Origin: a virus
Length of the DNA: 24,474 nucleotides
Virus record (IMG/VR): IMGVR_UViG_3300025889_000909
Span: 1-24,474 of that record
Strand: one strand, 5' to 3'
Part shown: positions 1 to 7,115 of the stretch, piece by piece
Position numbering within the stretch: position 1 is the first letter of the stretch
How the letters are laid out: every line of letters begins with the position of its first letter
The notes under the pieces: model-generated
The model's database searches: none
What the model was told of the DNA's origin: nothing
What the model saw: only the letters and a program-made list of their open reading frames with translations
Position numbers and translations under genes: made by a program

Positions 1-809
1 TAATTAATGTCTAAGATATTTTCTTCTCCTATAGCTTCTCTAGCATAGGTTGTTAAATCCATTATTTCAAAGTTTCTCAATAAAAGTTCTTTATTTTCAT
101 TCAAAGTTTGAATATGTTTATACTTACTATTTATGGGGCACGCGTCATAAATATCAAATACATTTCCAAATTCTTGTAATAAAGATACCGCTCTTTTTTC
201 TCCAATCCCAGGTATACCTGGAATATTGTCCCCCTTATCTCCTGTTAGACATTTTATAGTAATGTAGTCTTGTATAGAAAATTCATGGGTATCTTCCCAA
301 GTATCAAAAGTAGACTCTCTTCTATTTATGTAGGAAAATCTAGATACTTTTGGGCCTACTAGCAAATCCCAATCTCTGTCTGAACTAATCAACCACATAT
401 GCTCTACTTCTGCATTTGTAGATAAATATCCAGCAATATCGTCTGCTTCTACTCCATCATACTGAAGTACTATATCGGTATTTCTAAATATGTCTAAAAC
501 TTTATTCATCTCGGTGAAGAATATTTCAAAAGCAAGTTTTTCTTCTTCACTTTGATTCTCGTATTTTAGTTTTCTGTCTAACTTATATTCTGGATATATA
601 CCTTTTCTATAAGTACTGCTTCCTTTATCACACGCAAGAATTATAGTGCCACAATTATACGAGCTTGCTAGCGAATTTACAGTTTTTATATAGTCTTCTG
701 CGAACTCAACCCTATTCTGGTGTTTCCATCTAAAACCTAAGTTTAGAGCATCAATAACAATAACTCTTTTTTTACTAGGCTTTTTTAAATCATTAAACTG
801 TACTGCCAT
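1..809 (-). CDS. 5'-3' exonuclease / flap endonuclease (T5 D15-like), 3' end off the window
   Basis: About 269 residues are readable without a stop from the ATG at 809 to the left edge, so the C-terminus is missing. The family usually has about 290 residues, so little is lost. The family removes 5' flaps and RNA primers with two metal ions. Visible signatures are an N-terminal VIVIDALNLGFR strand, a helical-arch segment with YRKGIYPEYK, the acidic metal site VEADDIAGY, a second metal strand ISSDRDWDLL, and the helix-hairpin-helix/H3TH stretch LTGDKGDNIPGIPGIGEK. A good ribosome-binding site (GAGG at 817-820) lies 7 bases before the ATG. The start overlaps the 3' end of the resolvase gene by 17 bases. 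It is last in the recombination/repair run sbcD-sbcC-resolvase-exonuclease, the same place D15 holds in T5. Identification is firm at family level. Confidence 0.93.
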   Translation of the reverse strand, partial: MAVQFNDLKKPSKKRVIVIDALNLGFRWKHQNRVEFAEDYIKTVNSLASSYNCGTIILACDKGSSTYRKGIYPEYKLDRKLKYENQSEEEKLAFEIFFTEMNKVLDIFRNTDIVLQYDGVEADDIAGYLSTNAEVEHMWLISSDRDWDLLVGPKVSRFSYINRRESTFDTWEDTHEFSIQDYITIKCLTGDKGDNIPGIPGIGEKRAVSLLQEFGNVFDIYDACPINSKYKHIQTLNENKELLLRNFEIMDLTTYAREAIGEENILDIN

Positions 810-1242
810 TTACAAACCTCGGATTTTCTAGACTTAACCATTCATCAGCCAACATAACATAGCATCTTAGATGAGATATATAAAAATACTTTTCTACTTT
901 TTCAGGCTCATCCTTAGTAACTACAAAAATCTTAGATCTATTATATTTAAAAAATAAAACAGGTTTTTTCTCTGAAATTTTTGCTTGATTAACTGCTTGG
1001 GCCCACCATCTAGTAAACTCATTGGATTTATTAGTTATAATTTTATCATCAAAATGTGAGTTTTTATAAAATTTTACTTCTATACAGTAATTTAAGGACG
1101 TATCTGGAACAAATAAATCCCCTTTCATAAATGGCAGGGCACCAGACATTGGCACTCTTTCGAAAGGTAGTCCCGTATGCTTTTTAAGTAATTCTTTTAC
1201 TTGTTTTTCGCCTTCGGCACCTTTAGCTCTTGAATCAACCAT
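793..1242 (-). CDS. Holliday-junction-resolvase-like PD-(D/E)XK endonuclease (T5 D14 position)
   Basis: This 149-residue protein has the layout of archaeal Hjc-type resolvases and related phage nucleases. An N-terminal basic helix (RAKGAEGEKQVKELLKK) carries the conserved glutamate. RVPMSGALPFMKGDLFVPD supplies the SGA...KGDL strand with the catalytic Asp, and YCIEVKFYKN supplies the E-x-K. A later helix, TRWWAQAVNQAKI, is typical of the family. The expected role is to cut branched replication or recombination intermediates before packaging. It lies between the SbcC/SbcD pair and the flap exonuclease, matching D14 in T5. The ATG at 1242 is preceded by AAGG and overlaps the end of a 33-codon gene by 8 bases. 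A general PD-(D/E)XK nuclease not specific for junctions cannot be excluded. Confidence 0.8.
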   Translation of the reverse strand: MVDSRAKGAEGEKQVKELLKKHTGLPFERVPMSGALPFMKGDLFVPDTSLNYCIEVKFYKNSHFDDKIITNKSNEFTRWWAQAVNQAKISEKKPVLFFKYNRSKIFVVTKDEPEKVEKYFYISHLRCYVMLADEWLSLENPRFVNGSTV

Positions 1243-1336
1243 TCTTCATGCCTTTATAATATGCAATATATTCTGGCCAACTGAAAAATCCTTTTCTGAT
1301 ATAACACCAAAATAGTCCATCATATACACTATTCAT
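1235..1336 (-). CDS. 33-residue aromatic small protein, unknown function
   Basis: A short reading frame, ATG at 1336 to TGA at 1235, fills what would otherwise be an 86-base gap. It overlaps the upstream gene's stop by 8 bases and the resolvase's start by 8 bases, as neighbouring phage genes do here. AAGGA lies about 6 bases before the ATG. The product is rich in aromatic residues, with the C-terminal stretch GFFSWPEYIAYYKGMKNG, which reads like a folded protein segment rather than random sequence. It has no transmembrane segment or recognisable motif. I do not recognise it. Support comes from the ribosome-binding site, the two-sided coupling and the composition only. Confidence 0.55.
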   Translation of the reverse strand: MNSVYDGLFWCYIRKGFFSWPEYIAYYKGMKNG

Positions 1337-1529
1337 TTAAATTCCTTACTACTTCTAGCTTTTCTTGATACTCAGCTATCTTTGAAACTTCTTCTTCTAC
1401 CGCACTCATGATATCAGAGTGGTCTCCAATACCTGCTGAATTTTGTAGGTAAACTTCTAAATTTAGTCTATGATAGCCTATTTTACCTAAAAAATAATTT
1501 TCTGCTGCTGACAGTATTTCATCTCTCAT
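1329..1529 (-). CDS. Small conserved phage protein with GIGDHSD motif, unknown function
   Basis: This 66-residue, mostly helical acidic protein has the central motif NSAGIGDHSDIMSAVEEE. From memory, short proteins with an N-terminal helix, a 'nPaGIGeHsD' turn and a C-terminal helix (EYQEKLEVV) occur in many marine phages next to replication genes. No function is known to me. The ATG at 1529 overlaps the SbcC stop by four bases (ATGA), so translation is probably coupled. It could be a small accessory factor of the SbcCD complex or the resolvase, but only its position supports that. Confidence 0.75.
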   Translation of the reverse strand: MRDEILSAAENYFLGKIGYHRLNLEVYLQNSAGIGDHSDIMSAVEEEVSKIAEYQEKLEVVRNLNE

Positions 1530-3334
1530 TGTTCTAACCTGCTAATATTTTTTTCTTTGATTACTTCTATTTTATTTAGGAGAGGATGTGTCCACCCATG
1601 GGATACCATATAAGTATTTAAATCTTCCTCTTCTAATAAAACCTCTACTAATTTCTCTCTTCCTAGTTCATCAATTACATTAATAACTTCATCTAGAAAT
1701 AAAACATTTAGTTTACTTTTAGATATGCTACTCATCAATTTACGAATGGAAAGAAGAGTCGCAGTGTTCACTCTAGCTAGCTCTCCACTACTTAAAGCTA
1801 AAATATCGACATCATTTCCATTATCTGATAAAGACACATTTAATTTATCCTTTTCTACTACAAAAGATAGCCCAAATCTACCATCACTTAACTCAGATAA
1901 GTAAGAGTTTGTCAAATCTTCTAGTTCTTTTACTAGATTTTCTAGTTTATAAGCTAAAAGCCCATTTGTTGAAAATGCTCGTTTCAAAATATCTAAATTA
2001 GACAAAAGCTTCTCTTCTTTGTTAAGAGCTGTTTGAGCTTCTTGTAGATCATTTTTTAACTTTTCCGCTTGTTCTAGTACTAACTTAATTCTAGTATTAT
2101 TTTCTTTTCTTTTATCGTTTTCTGCTTGCACTTCTAAAATTTGCAAGGTTACTTTATTTATTTTTTCTTTAATAGAGTCTATTTCTGTCTGTAAAACATT
2201 TCCATCTAGATATTCAGAAGAAATGCTGCTATCGTATAAAGATAGCAGCTCTTGAAATTCTTTATATTTTTTATTCTTTTTTTCAATGGAGGTGTTTGTT
2301 TCTTTAATATGGCTTATTTCGGCCTTTAGGTTTTTTATTTCCTGATCCGCTTCCTCGCATTGGTTTTTTCTTCGGTTTATTAGATCCTGTATTGTGATGG
2401 GCTTTATTTCTTGTTTGCATGTTGGGCATTTTCCTCCTAACTGCTCTAGTTCTAGCAGTTCTTTAGCGTTTTGATCTTTTATACGCTGGTTGTTGCCTAG
2501 GTTTAACATAAGATCGTCGTATGATCTTACTCCTTTCTCTTCCTCTTTAGTTTTTGCGAAGTCAGAGGGTTTAATAGCACTTAATAAGTCTTTATAAGTG
2601 TTATTTTTTGATATTTTTTTATTTTTTTCCGAAATATTTTGAAAGTCTACAGATAAAGAACGTAATCTTTCTTCGTCTTCTTCCGAGATTTTTGGAAGAT
2701 TTAACATAGGCTGTGGGGTAGTATCGTCAAGTTTATTTCGATCTAACCATTTTTCCGTACTTTCAACAGCGCTTTTTAATTTTATAACATTATTAGATAT
2801 ATTCTTAGCCGCTTCTTTAAATATTTCATAATATTTCTCGTATTCGTCTATACCAAAAAGATCTGTTAGAAATTTCTTTCTATTAGCATCTGTAGCTGTT
2901 AAAAATTGTAAACTAGCGCCGGTGTTCTGGTATACTAACTGAGAAAACGTCTTAAAATCTAGTTTTAATACTTCCTCAAGAGTCTTATAAGTATTTGTAG
3001 CTGTGTGGCTAGAAATATCCTCACTGTTTTTTATTAGTTTTACTTTTATAGTTCCTCTACTTCGACGAACTTCTATTTTGTAATTATCATTATCCACAGA
3101 AAAATCTAGAGAGATATTATAACCTTTGTTAAACTCTCTATTTTGTATATCTGCTTTTTTGATATTTTTAGAGTTCTTATTAAAAAGAACTTCTTCGAGT
3201 ATTAGCGGTATAGAAGATTTTCCCGCCCCATTTTTGCCTATTAGCTGAGTTAGGGTACTATCGCTTAAATCTAATTTATTTCCGCTGCCGTAACTAAAGC
3301 AATTATCCCATTGCAAAGTTTTTAGAGTAATCAT
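1526..3334 (-). CDS. sbcC: SbcC/Rad50-like recombination nuclease ATPase subunit (T5 D13, T4 gp46 type)
   Basis: The 602-residue SMC-like ATPase has Walker A GKNGAGKS at residues 33-40. Two long charged coiled-coil arms follow, joined by a Rad50 zinc hook CPTC at residues 303-306. The C-terminal half has the ABC signature LSSGE at 514-518, Walker B ending in FLDE at about 546-549, and an H-loop in VSHGWTHP. It pairs with the SbcD-like nuclease immediately upstream. Together they should resect or process DNA ends and branched DNA for recombination-dependent replication. Its start overlaps the sbcD gene by 32 bases, so the subunits are probably co-translated. The length is shorter than bacterial SbcC (about 1000 residues) and typical for phage gp46/D13. 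Confidence 0.95.
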   Translation of the reverse strand: MITLKTLQWDNCFSYGSGNKLDLSDSTLTQLIGKNGAGKSSIPLILEEVLFNKNSKNIKKADIQNREFNKGYNISLDFSVDNDNYKIEVRRSRGTIKVKLIKNSEDISSHTATNTYKTLEEVLKLDFKTFSQLVYQNTGASLQFLTATDANRKKFLTDLFGIDEYEKYYEIFKEAAKNISNNVIKLKSAVESTEKWLDRNKLDDTTPQPMLNLPKISEEDEERLRSLSVDFQNISEKNKKISKNNTYKDLLSAIKPSDFAKTKEEEKGVRSYDDLMLNLGNNQRIKDQNAKELLELEQLGGKCPTCKQEIKPITIQDLINRRKNQCEEADQEIKNLKAEISHIKETNTSIEKKNKKYKEFQELLSLYDSSISSEYLDGNVLQTEIDSIKEKINKVTLQILEVQAENDKRKENNTRIKLVLEQAEKLKNDLQEAQTALNKEEKLLSNLDILKRAFSTNGLLAYKLENLVKELEDLTNSYLSELSDGRFGLSFVVEKDKLNVSLSDNGNDVDILALSSGELARVNTATLLSIRKLMSSISKSKLNVLFLDEVINVIDELGREKLVEVLLEEEDLNTYMVSHGWTHPLLNKIEVIKEKNISRLEQ

Positions 3335-4259
3335 GAAATGTACCTAATATATCTTTTACATTATCTGACTCTAGTTCTAGAATATAAGTTAGATATTCTA
3401 CTAACTCATCTTCCATGCTCATATCTTTTTCAAGAATTAATACGGCTTCTGTTTTTCTCTTTATCAACTTTTTGTCTAAAAGTTCTGAATTTGCTACTAG
3501 AGAAAGGTCTGCTATATCACCTTCAAGCTCATAGATCGTATGGTGGTAGTCAGTTTGCACCATATCTTCTTCTGAGGAGACTAATTTTCTTATTAACTGA
3601 GGAAGTTGAAACTTTTCCCAAGTCCAACTATTTTCCTCTGTATCTATTAATAGATAGCCCGTTTCTACTTCCGTTCTATGAAAAGAGGTAGTCATAGGAC
3701 TTCCTGGGTATACCAAGTTTAACTGAGTATTTTTATGACTATGTAAATCGCCAGCAAATACTACAGGAAATGGCTCGAATCTTTTAAGATCAATTTCTGG
3801 TGTAACATGAGGTGGGATGGCTCCTCGCACATGGGTAAACAACGGTCTTCTTGAATTAAAATCAGTAATATGCCAGTTACCGTGTACCTCACAGTACGGG
3901 AGCACCCCAAAATGATCTTCATTGTGAATAGAGTCGATTATTTCAATGTGTCTATTCACCTCCTTGCTTGCTTTTTTCAGTTGTGTTAGAAAAGTTTTAT
4001 GTTTTTTAGTGGCTTCATGGTTTCCGTCGTAAATCAAAGTACGAACAGCCGTGCCAGAGATAAATTCAAAGAATAACTCTAACTCACCCATTGAAGGGAT
4101 TCTATCAAATAGATCCCCTCCAATGATATGAAGATCAACATCTTTTTCGATTTCGTGTACATCTGAAAAGAACTTTAAATATCGCTCACGAGCCCACTGC
4201 TCAGGAACATTTTTTTGCCCTAATTTTATATGCCAGTCGGCTGTGAACAATATTTTCAT
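3303..4259 (-). CDS. sbcD: SbcD/Mre11-like recombination nuclease subunit (T5 D12, T4 gp47 type)
   Basis: The 318-residue calcineurin-type phosphoesterase shows all five metal-site blocks: FTADWH (Asp8, His10), GGDLFDR (Asp49), YDGNHE (Asn80, His81), FTHVRG (His143) and FAGDLHSH (170-175, with His173 and His175). The C-terminal 100 residues would form the capping and SbcC-binding region. Its start codon overlaps the stop of the ssDNA-binding protein gene and its 3' end overlaps sbcC, placing all three in one transcript from the promoter at 5280-5308. The family is well established as the nuclease partner of Rad50/SbcC. Confidence 0.95.
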   Translation of the reverse strand: MKILFTADWHIKLGQKNVPEQWARERYLKFFSDVHEIEKDVDLHIIGGDLFDRIPSMGELELFFEFISGTAVRTLIYDGNHEATKKHKTFLTQLKKASKEVNRHIEIIDSIHNEDHFGVLPYCEVHGNWHITDFNSRRPLFTHVRGAIPPHVTPEIDLKRFEPFPVVFAGDLHSHKNTQLNLVYPGSPMTTSFHRTEVETGYLLIDTEENSWTWEKFQLPQLIRKLVSSEEDMVQTDYHHTIYELEGDIADLSLVANSELLDKKLIKRKTEAVLILEKDMSMEDELVEYLTYILELESDNVKDILGTFHDYSKNFAMG

Positions 4260-4891
4260 TAGTAAGGCAGATCCTCAGCGTCTAGTTCTTCTGAAACTTC
4301 GGCAGGAACTCCTCCTGCGTCAGCTACTCCTTCCAAAAAAGTTTTCTGCTGTTCTGCAGACGGACGAGGAAGAATTTCATCCATAGATCGAAGATCAGCA
4401 ATTAATGCTTGTTCGGCAGTGTCTAATGCTCGAGGCTTACATTTTAGAGCTTGAAGCTGGTAATCTACATTGTATACATTAGGACCAGTTTTAACTCGTC
4501 GAAAGTGTACATCCCACCCAGTATCTGGGTCTGTAGGATCTCCTAAGTCATCAGCAGCTAATTTGATTTGCTCCATCAGTTTCTTTTTAAGATTTAAAAT
4601 TTTTATTTCGCCATCATGAATACACTGAATAGCGTATGCCCAACCGCATCGCTTTTCTGGGTGGTATTTTTTCACCCAATCCGTTTCTGCATTATCAAAT
4701 GTTTCCGTTTCTCTATTAAAAGCAAGACATTCCATAGGAATCTGCTTTTTGTTCTCACCTTCTACCCAATAAACATATCGAGGTAAAATGTCTCCTACCA
4801 GGCGAATTTTGTTGTCGCCATCAGTGTATGCGTACTGCTTCAGACTTGATTTCTGTGCAGAACCTTTTGATTCAGTAAATTTCAATCCCAT
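4259..4891 (-). CDS. Single-stranded DNA-binding protein (phage gp32-like OB fold)
   Basis: The 210-residue protein has a basic N-terminus, a central beta-rich OB-like domain (DNKIRLVGDILPRYVYWVE, then conserved FDNAETDWVKKYHP and CGWAYA) and the motif DLGDPTDPDTGWDVHF, which I associate with marine-phage ssDNA-binding proteins. It ends in an acidic tail closing with DAEDLPY, like the protein-interaction tails of SSB and gp32. Cys49, Cys85, Cys93 and His77 could bind zinc, though the spacing is not that of T4 gp32. The gene is clearly richer in G+C than sbcC downstream, as are other genes here whose products are probably abundant. It is coupled to sbcD by overlapping start and stop codons. 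Confidence 0.82.
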   Translation of the reverse strand: MGLKFTESKGSAQKSSLKQYAYTDGDNKIRLVGDILPRYVYWVEGENKKQIPMECLAFNRETETFDNAETDWVKKYHPEKRCGWAYAIQCIHDGEIKILNLKKKLMEQIKLAADDLGDPTDPDTGWDVHFRRVKTGPNVYNVDYQLQALKCKPRALDTAEQALIADLRSMDEILPRPSAEQQKTFLEGVADAGGVPAEVSEELDAEDLPY

Positions 4892-5277
4892 TAATTTTCT
4901 CCTATTGCGTCTTCAAACAGAAAAAATACTTTACTATCTTTAACTGTCAGAAGTCTATTGCCTGTTATTTTCTTGTCTAAAATGTACAAGTCAAGAGAAG
5001 TATCTTTCGATATTCTATAGTTATTATAGTTTCTCATGCTTGCTATTCTTACATACTCTACCCATTCAGAAACTGAATACTGAGAAAAGTAGTAAAATAT
5101 CTTTTCAGGATGAATAAGAAAAGAAGAACCAGAGTAGTCTTTTCCATATACAGAGTAGAGTATATCTTTTCTGTTTTTAGGTATAGAATTAAAAGTAAGA
5201 AGATGCAGGATTGCAAAAAACTTCTTTGCTTTTCTATCTGATTCTTTTATAATCTTATTCCAGTCGAAAAGTATCAT
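4891..5277 (-). CDS. Unknown 128-residue phage protein between the SF2 helicase and SSB
   Basis: The protein is basic and aromatic-rich, alpha/beta in appearance, with no motif I recognise. It occupies roughly the place of T5 D11. Its stop overlaps the SSB start. The 5' end is odd. The ATG at 5277 lies only two bases after the -10 box of a near-perfect promoter (TATAAT at 5280-5285), so transcripts from that promoter should start at about 5272-5274, inside or after the start codon. No other normal start codon follows soon in frame. Either the gene is translated only from read-through transcripts, or the promoter mainly serves ssb-sbcD-sbcC. The reading frame itself looks real because its length and both end junctions fit the gene packing. 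Confidence 0.62.
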   Translation of the reverse strand: MILFDWNKIIKESDRKAKKFFAILHLLTFNSIPKNRKDILYSVYGKDYSGSSFLIHPEKIFYYFSQYSVSEWVEYVRIASMRNYNNYRISKDTSLDLYILDKKITGNRLLTVKDSKVFFLFEDAIGEN

Positions 5278-5279
5278 AT

Positions 5280-5308
5280 ATTATATCAAAACTTTTTAAA
5301 ATTGTCAA
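5280..5308 (-). promoter_or_regulatory. Sigma-70 promoter P1 (TTGACA-17-TATAAT)
   Basis: On the minus strand the -35 TTGACA is at 5303-5308 and the -10 TATAAT at 5280-5285, with a 17-bp spacer. All twelve hexamer positions match the consensus. It carries the shared upstream extension AAAAATAGTTC. The TGA stop of the helicase gene lies inside the -35 box. The predicted start, at about 5273, falls just after the ATG of the next gene. It should drive ssb, sbcD, sbcC and the genes beyond. Confidence 0.85.
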
Positions 5309-6603
5309 GAACTATTTTTACTCATGTTCAGTATTTTATAGCCTTGTTTCAAGTAGTATCCCTTTCTATTATTAGCCTGTTTTCTAGCAGTATTTCCTTT
5401 TAGGTTAATATCTATAATTACAGGGTCTTTCTTATTTTCATTTATTCTTATAACCCTGCCTATTAACTGCGTTAACAAAGGTTCGTTATTTACTGGTGTT
5501 CCAAGTATTAAACAGCTAAGTTGGTCTATTGAAACCCCTTCTGAAAATATAGATTGAGTTCCAAATAAAATCTTTTTATCTTCTCTAATTTGTTCCATTA
5601 GAGAAATTCGTTCATCTTGAGGGGTCTGACCCGTTATCAAAACTCCTACGTCACCAGTTAGCTCGCAACATTTTCTAAGCAATTCTACTCTATCCGCTAC
5701 AACTAGAACTTTATGCCCTTTAGCGGCGTATACACTTGCAAGTAAAGACAGAAAGTGTTGATACTCCTCATTATAAGCAAGGTGATTAACCTTCTTTGCC
5801 CAAGGTATATTCATACCATCTAAAAACCGTATCTCAGAGTCAAAGATATGTATTTTAGGAGTCATATAATTCTCTTTTGGAGGAAAATAGACTGTAGGGC
5901 TGAAATAATCTCGGAATACTACATGCTTCCCGTCTTTTCTTTCAATAGTTCCAGATAAGCCAATTTTATAACGAGCCTTTGACTTATCAATAATGTTTTT
6001 AAAAGTAGGGCTTGATACGTGGTGCATTTCATCTAGAATAATAGTACCGAATTCATTGATTATGTCTGGTACTCTCCTTGTGAGAGTTTGTACATTACCT
6101 ATGACGATTGGTGCATCTGTATCAAACTTACCACTACCAATTATACCAGGACTAATTCCAAAAACTTTTTCTACCTCTTTTTCCCACTGATTTCTTAGAG
6201 CTACAGTATGTACTACTACCAAGGTCTTCTGTTTTAACTTTGAAGCAATTGCAAGCCCTGTGAAAGTCTTTCCCCAGCTTACCCAAGCATTGATAATACA
6301 ATTATCATCTATAGCGTCATAAATCTTCTGTTGGCTTTCTCTTAATGAGAATTTAAATTCTGGAAATTCTACTGGAATCGACAGCCTTTTATCTACTACT
6401 TCGTACCCTTCTGGTATTAGATCTATTCTTCCGCAAGGAATACTTACCATTTTGCTACGAATCCTCCCCATATTTTTTATAACCGTAGGAGGGTCAGTAG
6501 GATTATAAGAAGGTATAGCATAAGTTAATTCTTTGTCTAGCAAAGAAACCTGAGTATCGTTTTCCAATGATAGGTAGATTCTGTCTGATATAACTGCTTT
6601 CAT
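5305..6603 (-). CDS. SF2 DNA helicase (T5 D10 / T4 UvsW type)
   Basis: The 432-residue superfamily 2 helicase has a Q-motif-like LRESQQ near 88, motif I around AWVSWGKT at 106-113, motif II DEMHH at 191-195, motif III LSGT near 216-219, motif V EGVSI and motif VI QLIGRVIR. Such enzymes remodel forks and branched DNA. The phosphate loop is unusual: the usual G-x-G before GKT is replaced by Ala...Trp, leaving only GKT of the classic P-loop. It lies downstream of the polymerase, as D10 does in T5. The ATG at 6603 overlaps the end of the preceding gene by 4 bases. Its last codons (ending SKNSS, stop TGA) run into the -35 box of P1. Confidence 0.92.
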   Translation of the reverse strand: MKAVISDRIYLSLENDTQVSLLDKELTYAIPSYNPTDPPTVIKNMGRIRSKMVSIPCGRIDLIPEGYEVVDKRLSIPVEFPEFKFSLRESQQKIYDAIDDNCIINAWVSWGKTFTGLAIASKLKQKTLVVVHTVALRNQWEKEVEKVFGISPGIIGSGKFDTDAPIVIGNVQTLTRRVPDIINEFGTIILDEMHHVSSPTFKNIIDKSKARYKIGLSGTIERKDGKHVVFRDYFSPTVYFPPKENYMTPKIHIFDSEIRFLDGMNIPWAKKVNHLAYNEEYQHFLSLLASVYAAKGHKVLVVADRVELLRKCCELTGDVGVLITGQTPQDERISLMEQIREDKKILFGTQSIFSEGVSIDQLSCLILGTPVNNEPLLTQLIGRVIRINENKKDPVIIDINLKGNTARKQANNRKGYYLKQGYKILNMSKNSS

Positions 6604-7115
6604 ATTTTTCTTTTTGTGTCTTTTTTACGTTCTTCACTGAACTCATAAAGAATCCAGGGGTGATTTCCATTGTATAGTATACCTGCCCAGGTCATGTATG
6701 CCAATGGTGGACGAAGCACTGGAAAAGGAGAATTTATTCCTTTTATCCATACTAAACAAGTTACACCCCTGTCTTCCACTTTTAGTATTTTATGGTATCT
6801 TAAAGATACTAAAAGGCTTTTTTGATATTCAAATACAGTACCTTCTGAATCTATATATCTCTTTGCTGTGGATTTAAGCATAGAGGGAATATCATGTACA
6901 GCCTTATTTAAGACAGCTTTGTTAGGATAAGAAGACCGAAGTCTTCTTACTCCTAACTTATCGCTTTTTATATTCTTATCGTCTAGACATAGACCATCTA
7001 GAAACACAATTCCATCTTTCTCTTCGATAAGAGCCTCCTTTGGGAGAATAAATAATGGAAATTTCGCATTAAATATTTGTGTACTCTTTCTCAAATTTAC
7101 CAAAGCTGTAATCAT
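6600..7115 (-). CDS. Unknown phage protein between DNA polymerase and D10-like helicase
   Basis: The 171-residue basic protein has an aromatic, proline-rich C-terminal third (FPVLRPPLAYMTWAG, then HPWILYEF) and a lysine/arginine tail. I do not recognise a family. It overlaps the polymerase gene by 47 bases, longer than most junctions here. The start is uncertain: the ATG at 7115 has AGGAG directly against it with no spacer, so a slightly later in-frame start (for example a TTG near residue 8) is possible. Position suggests a replication accessory role, without direct evidence. Confidence 0.68.
   Translation of the reverse strand: MITALVNLRKSTQIFNAKFPLFILPKEALIEEKDGIVFLDGLCLDDKNIKSDKLGVRRLRSSYPNKAVLNKAVHDIPSMLKSTAKRYIDSEGTVFEYQKSLLVSLRYHKILKVEDRGVTCLVWIKGINSPFPVLRPPLAYMTWAGILYNGNHPWILYEFSEERKKDTKRKI

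Noticed and set aside
3338-3691. 117-codon plus-strand frame
   Set aside because: Antisense shadow of sbcD; Leu/Tyr-rich and without a ribosome-binding site.
4985-4997. TTGACT on the minus strand within the 128-codon gene
   Set aside because: No -10-like hexamer at 16-18 bp and no shared extension; a chance match.
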